DNA from: Coemansia sp. RSA 922
Lineage: Eukaryota > Kickxellomycota > Kickxellomycetes > Kickxellales > Kickxellaceae
Direction of reading: 5' to 3'
Assembly: GCA_027577415.1 (NCBI GenBank)
Contig: JANBQS010000530.1
Coordinates: 1-15,874, forward strand
DNA: 15,874 nucleotides
Shown here: in pieces, positions 15,483 to 15,874 of the stretch
Layout of the letters: every line of letters begins with the position of its first letter
How positions within the stretch are numbered: the first letter of the stretch is position 1
The notes under the pieces: generated by a model
Seen by the model: only the letters and a program-made list of their open reading frames with translations
Database searches by the model: none
What the model was told of the DNA's origin: nothing
Made by a program: the position numbers and the translations under genes

Positions 15483-15549
15483 TGGTCCACCACCCAAGTG
15501 AATGAGCAATTAATGTTTATGACTAGTGGTACTGCACAATGACCTTACT

Positions 15550-15557
15550 TATAAAAG
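15550..15557 (+). promoter_or_regulatory. TATA box directed toward the terminal repeat
   Basis: TATAAAAG on the plus strand, 65 bp before the purine repeat begins. No reading frame follows. A transcript starting here would run into the terminal array and contain its G-rich strand. Confidence 0.45.
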
Positions 15558-15621
15558 GGACTGTGCACAGCATACTGACTTAGGTTTACTTACCATAACT
15601 TATATAGTTTTTATTATATAC

Positions 15622-15874
15622 TTAAGAGAGTGAACTGAAGAGAGAGGGGGGTTAGAGAGAGGGTTAGAAGAGAGAGGGGGGAGAGAAGAGAGAGAGGGTT
15701 AGAAGAGGGGGTTAGAAGAGAGAGAAGAGAGTTAAGAGAGGGGGGTTAGAAAGAGAGAGGGTTAGAAGAGAGAGAGGGTTAGAAGAGAAGAGAGAGGGGG
15801 TTAGAAGAGAGAGAGGGGGGTTAGAGAGAGGGGTTAGAAGAGAGAGAGGGGGTTAGAGAGTTAGAAGAGAGAGG
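15622..15874 (+). repeat. terminal degenerate TTAGA(GA)nG2-6 array, candidate telomere
   Basis: The last 253 bases are purine-rich units each opened by TTAG (or once TTAAG). TTAG occurs at 15652, 15664, 15699, 15712, 15746, 15762, 15779, 15801, 15821, 15834, 15853 and 15861, with TTAAG at 15732. Intervals range from 8 to 35 bp. Between them are (GA) runs and usually G3-G6. Every TTAG is followed by A; no TTAGGG occurs. The G-rich strand runs 5' to 3' toward the end of the sequence, as telomere strands do, and the array continues to the very last base. Confidence 0.75.

Noticed and set aside
15622..15874. CRISPR array or ordinary GA microsatellite
   Set aside because: There are no constant repeats and unique spacers, and a plain GA microsatellite would not carry a regularly recurring TTAG and G-run in one strand orientation.

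Overview
The window looks like one end of a chromosome from a compact, nearly intronless fungal genome. Evidence for a fungus is a Zn2Cys6 transcription factor, an arrestin-related trafficking adaptor with three PPxY motifs, a fungal-type microsomal P450, a DHA1-type MFS transporter and a mitochondrial Etr1-type enoyl reductase. All are uninterrupted reading frames, three of them over 500 codons. AT-rich intergenic DNA with A/T homopolymers and very tight tail-to-tail gene spacing fit a yeast-like or early-diverging lineage. Kickxellomycotina (Coemansia relatives) is my best guess from the F-box/RNI, MFS and P450 flavour, but this is inference.

Layout. 1-996: 3' part of an MFS transporter, cut by the window edge. 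1016-1312 (-): small secreted protein, tail-to-tail with the MFS gene. 1313-1716: shared divergent promoter with a TATA box, a CACGTG box and a 14-bp CCGCGG-centred palindrome. 1717-2829 (+): mitochondrial 2-enoyl thioester reductase. 3049-5631 (+): arrestin-like adaptor. 5646-7250 (-): cytochrome P450. 7812-8159 and 8481-8822 (-): two small unknown proteins that appear related to each other. 9139-10755 (+): F-box/leucine-rich-repeat-like protein. 10794-13094 (-): Zn2Cys6 transcription factor with a very GC-rich core. From about 13100 the DNA becomes AT-rich and subtelomeric in character. It holds a small gene split by one in-frame TGA (13479-13874, -), a 152-154-bp tandem repeat array (about 14113-14850), a TATA box, a small intact unknown gene (15004-15384, +), a second TATA box pointing at the end, and from 15622 to the last base a purine-rich array of TTAGA(GA)nG2-6 units.

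How it works together. The conserved genes are unrelated housekeeping and accessory functions (mitochondrial fatty-acid synthesis, ubiquitin-dependent membrane-protein turnover, oxidation, transport, transcription) arranged as convergent pairs 14-38 bp apart. The most novel material is the terminal 2.8 kb: a candidate non-canonical, degenerate telomere, a nucleosome-length tandem repeat carrying one CRE-like site and one E-box per unit between two divergent orphan genes, and a promoter-like element that would transcribe into the G-rich terminal repeat.
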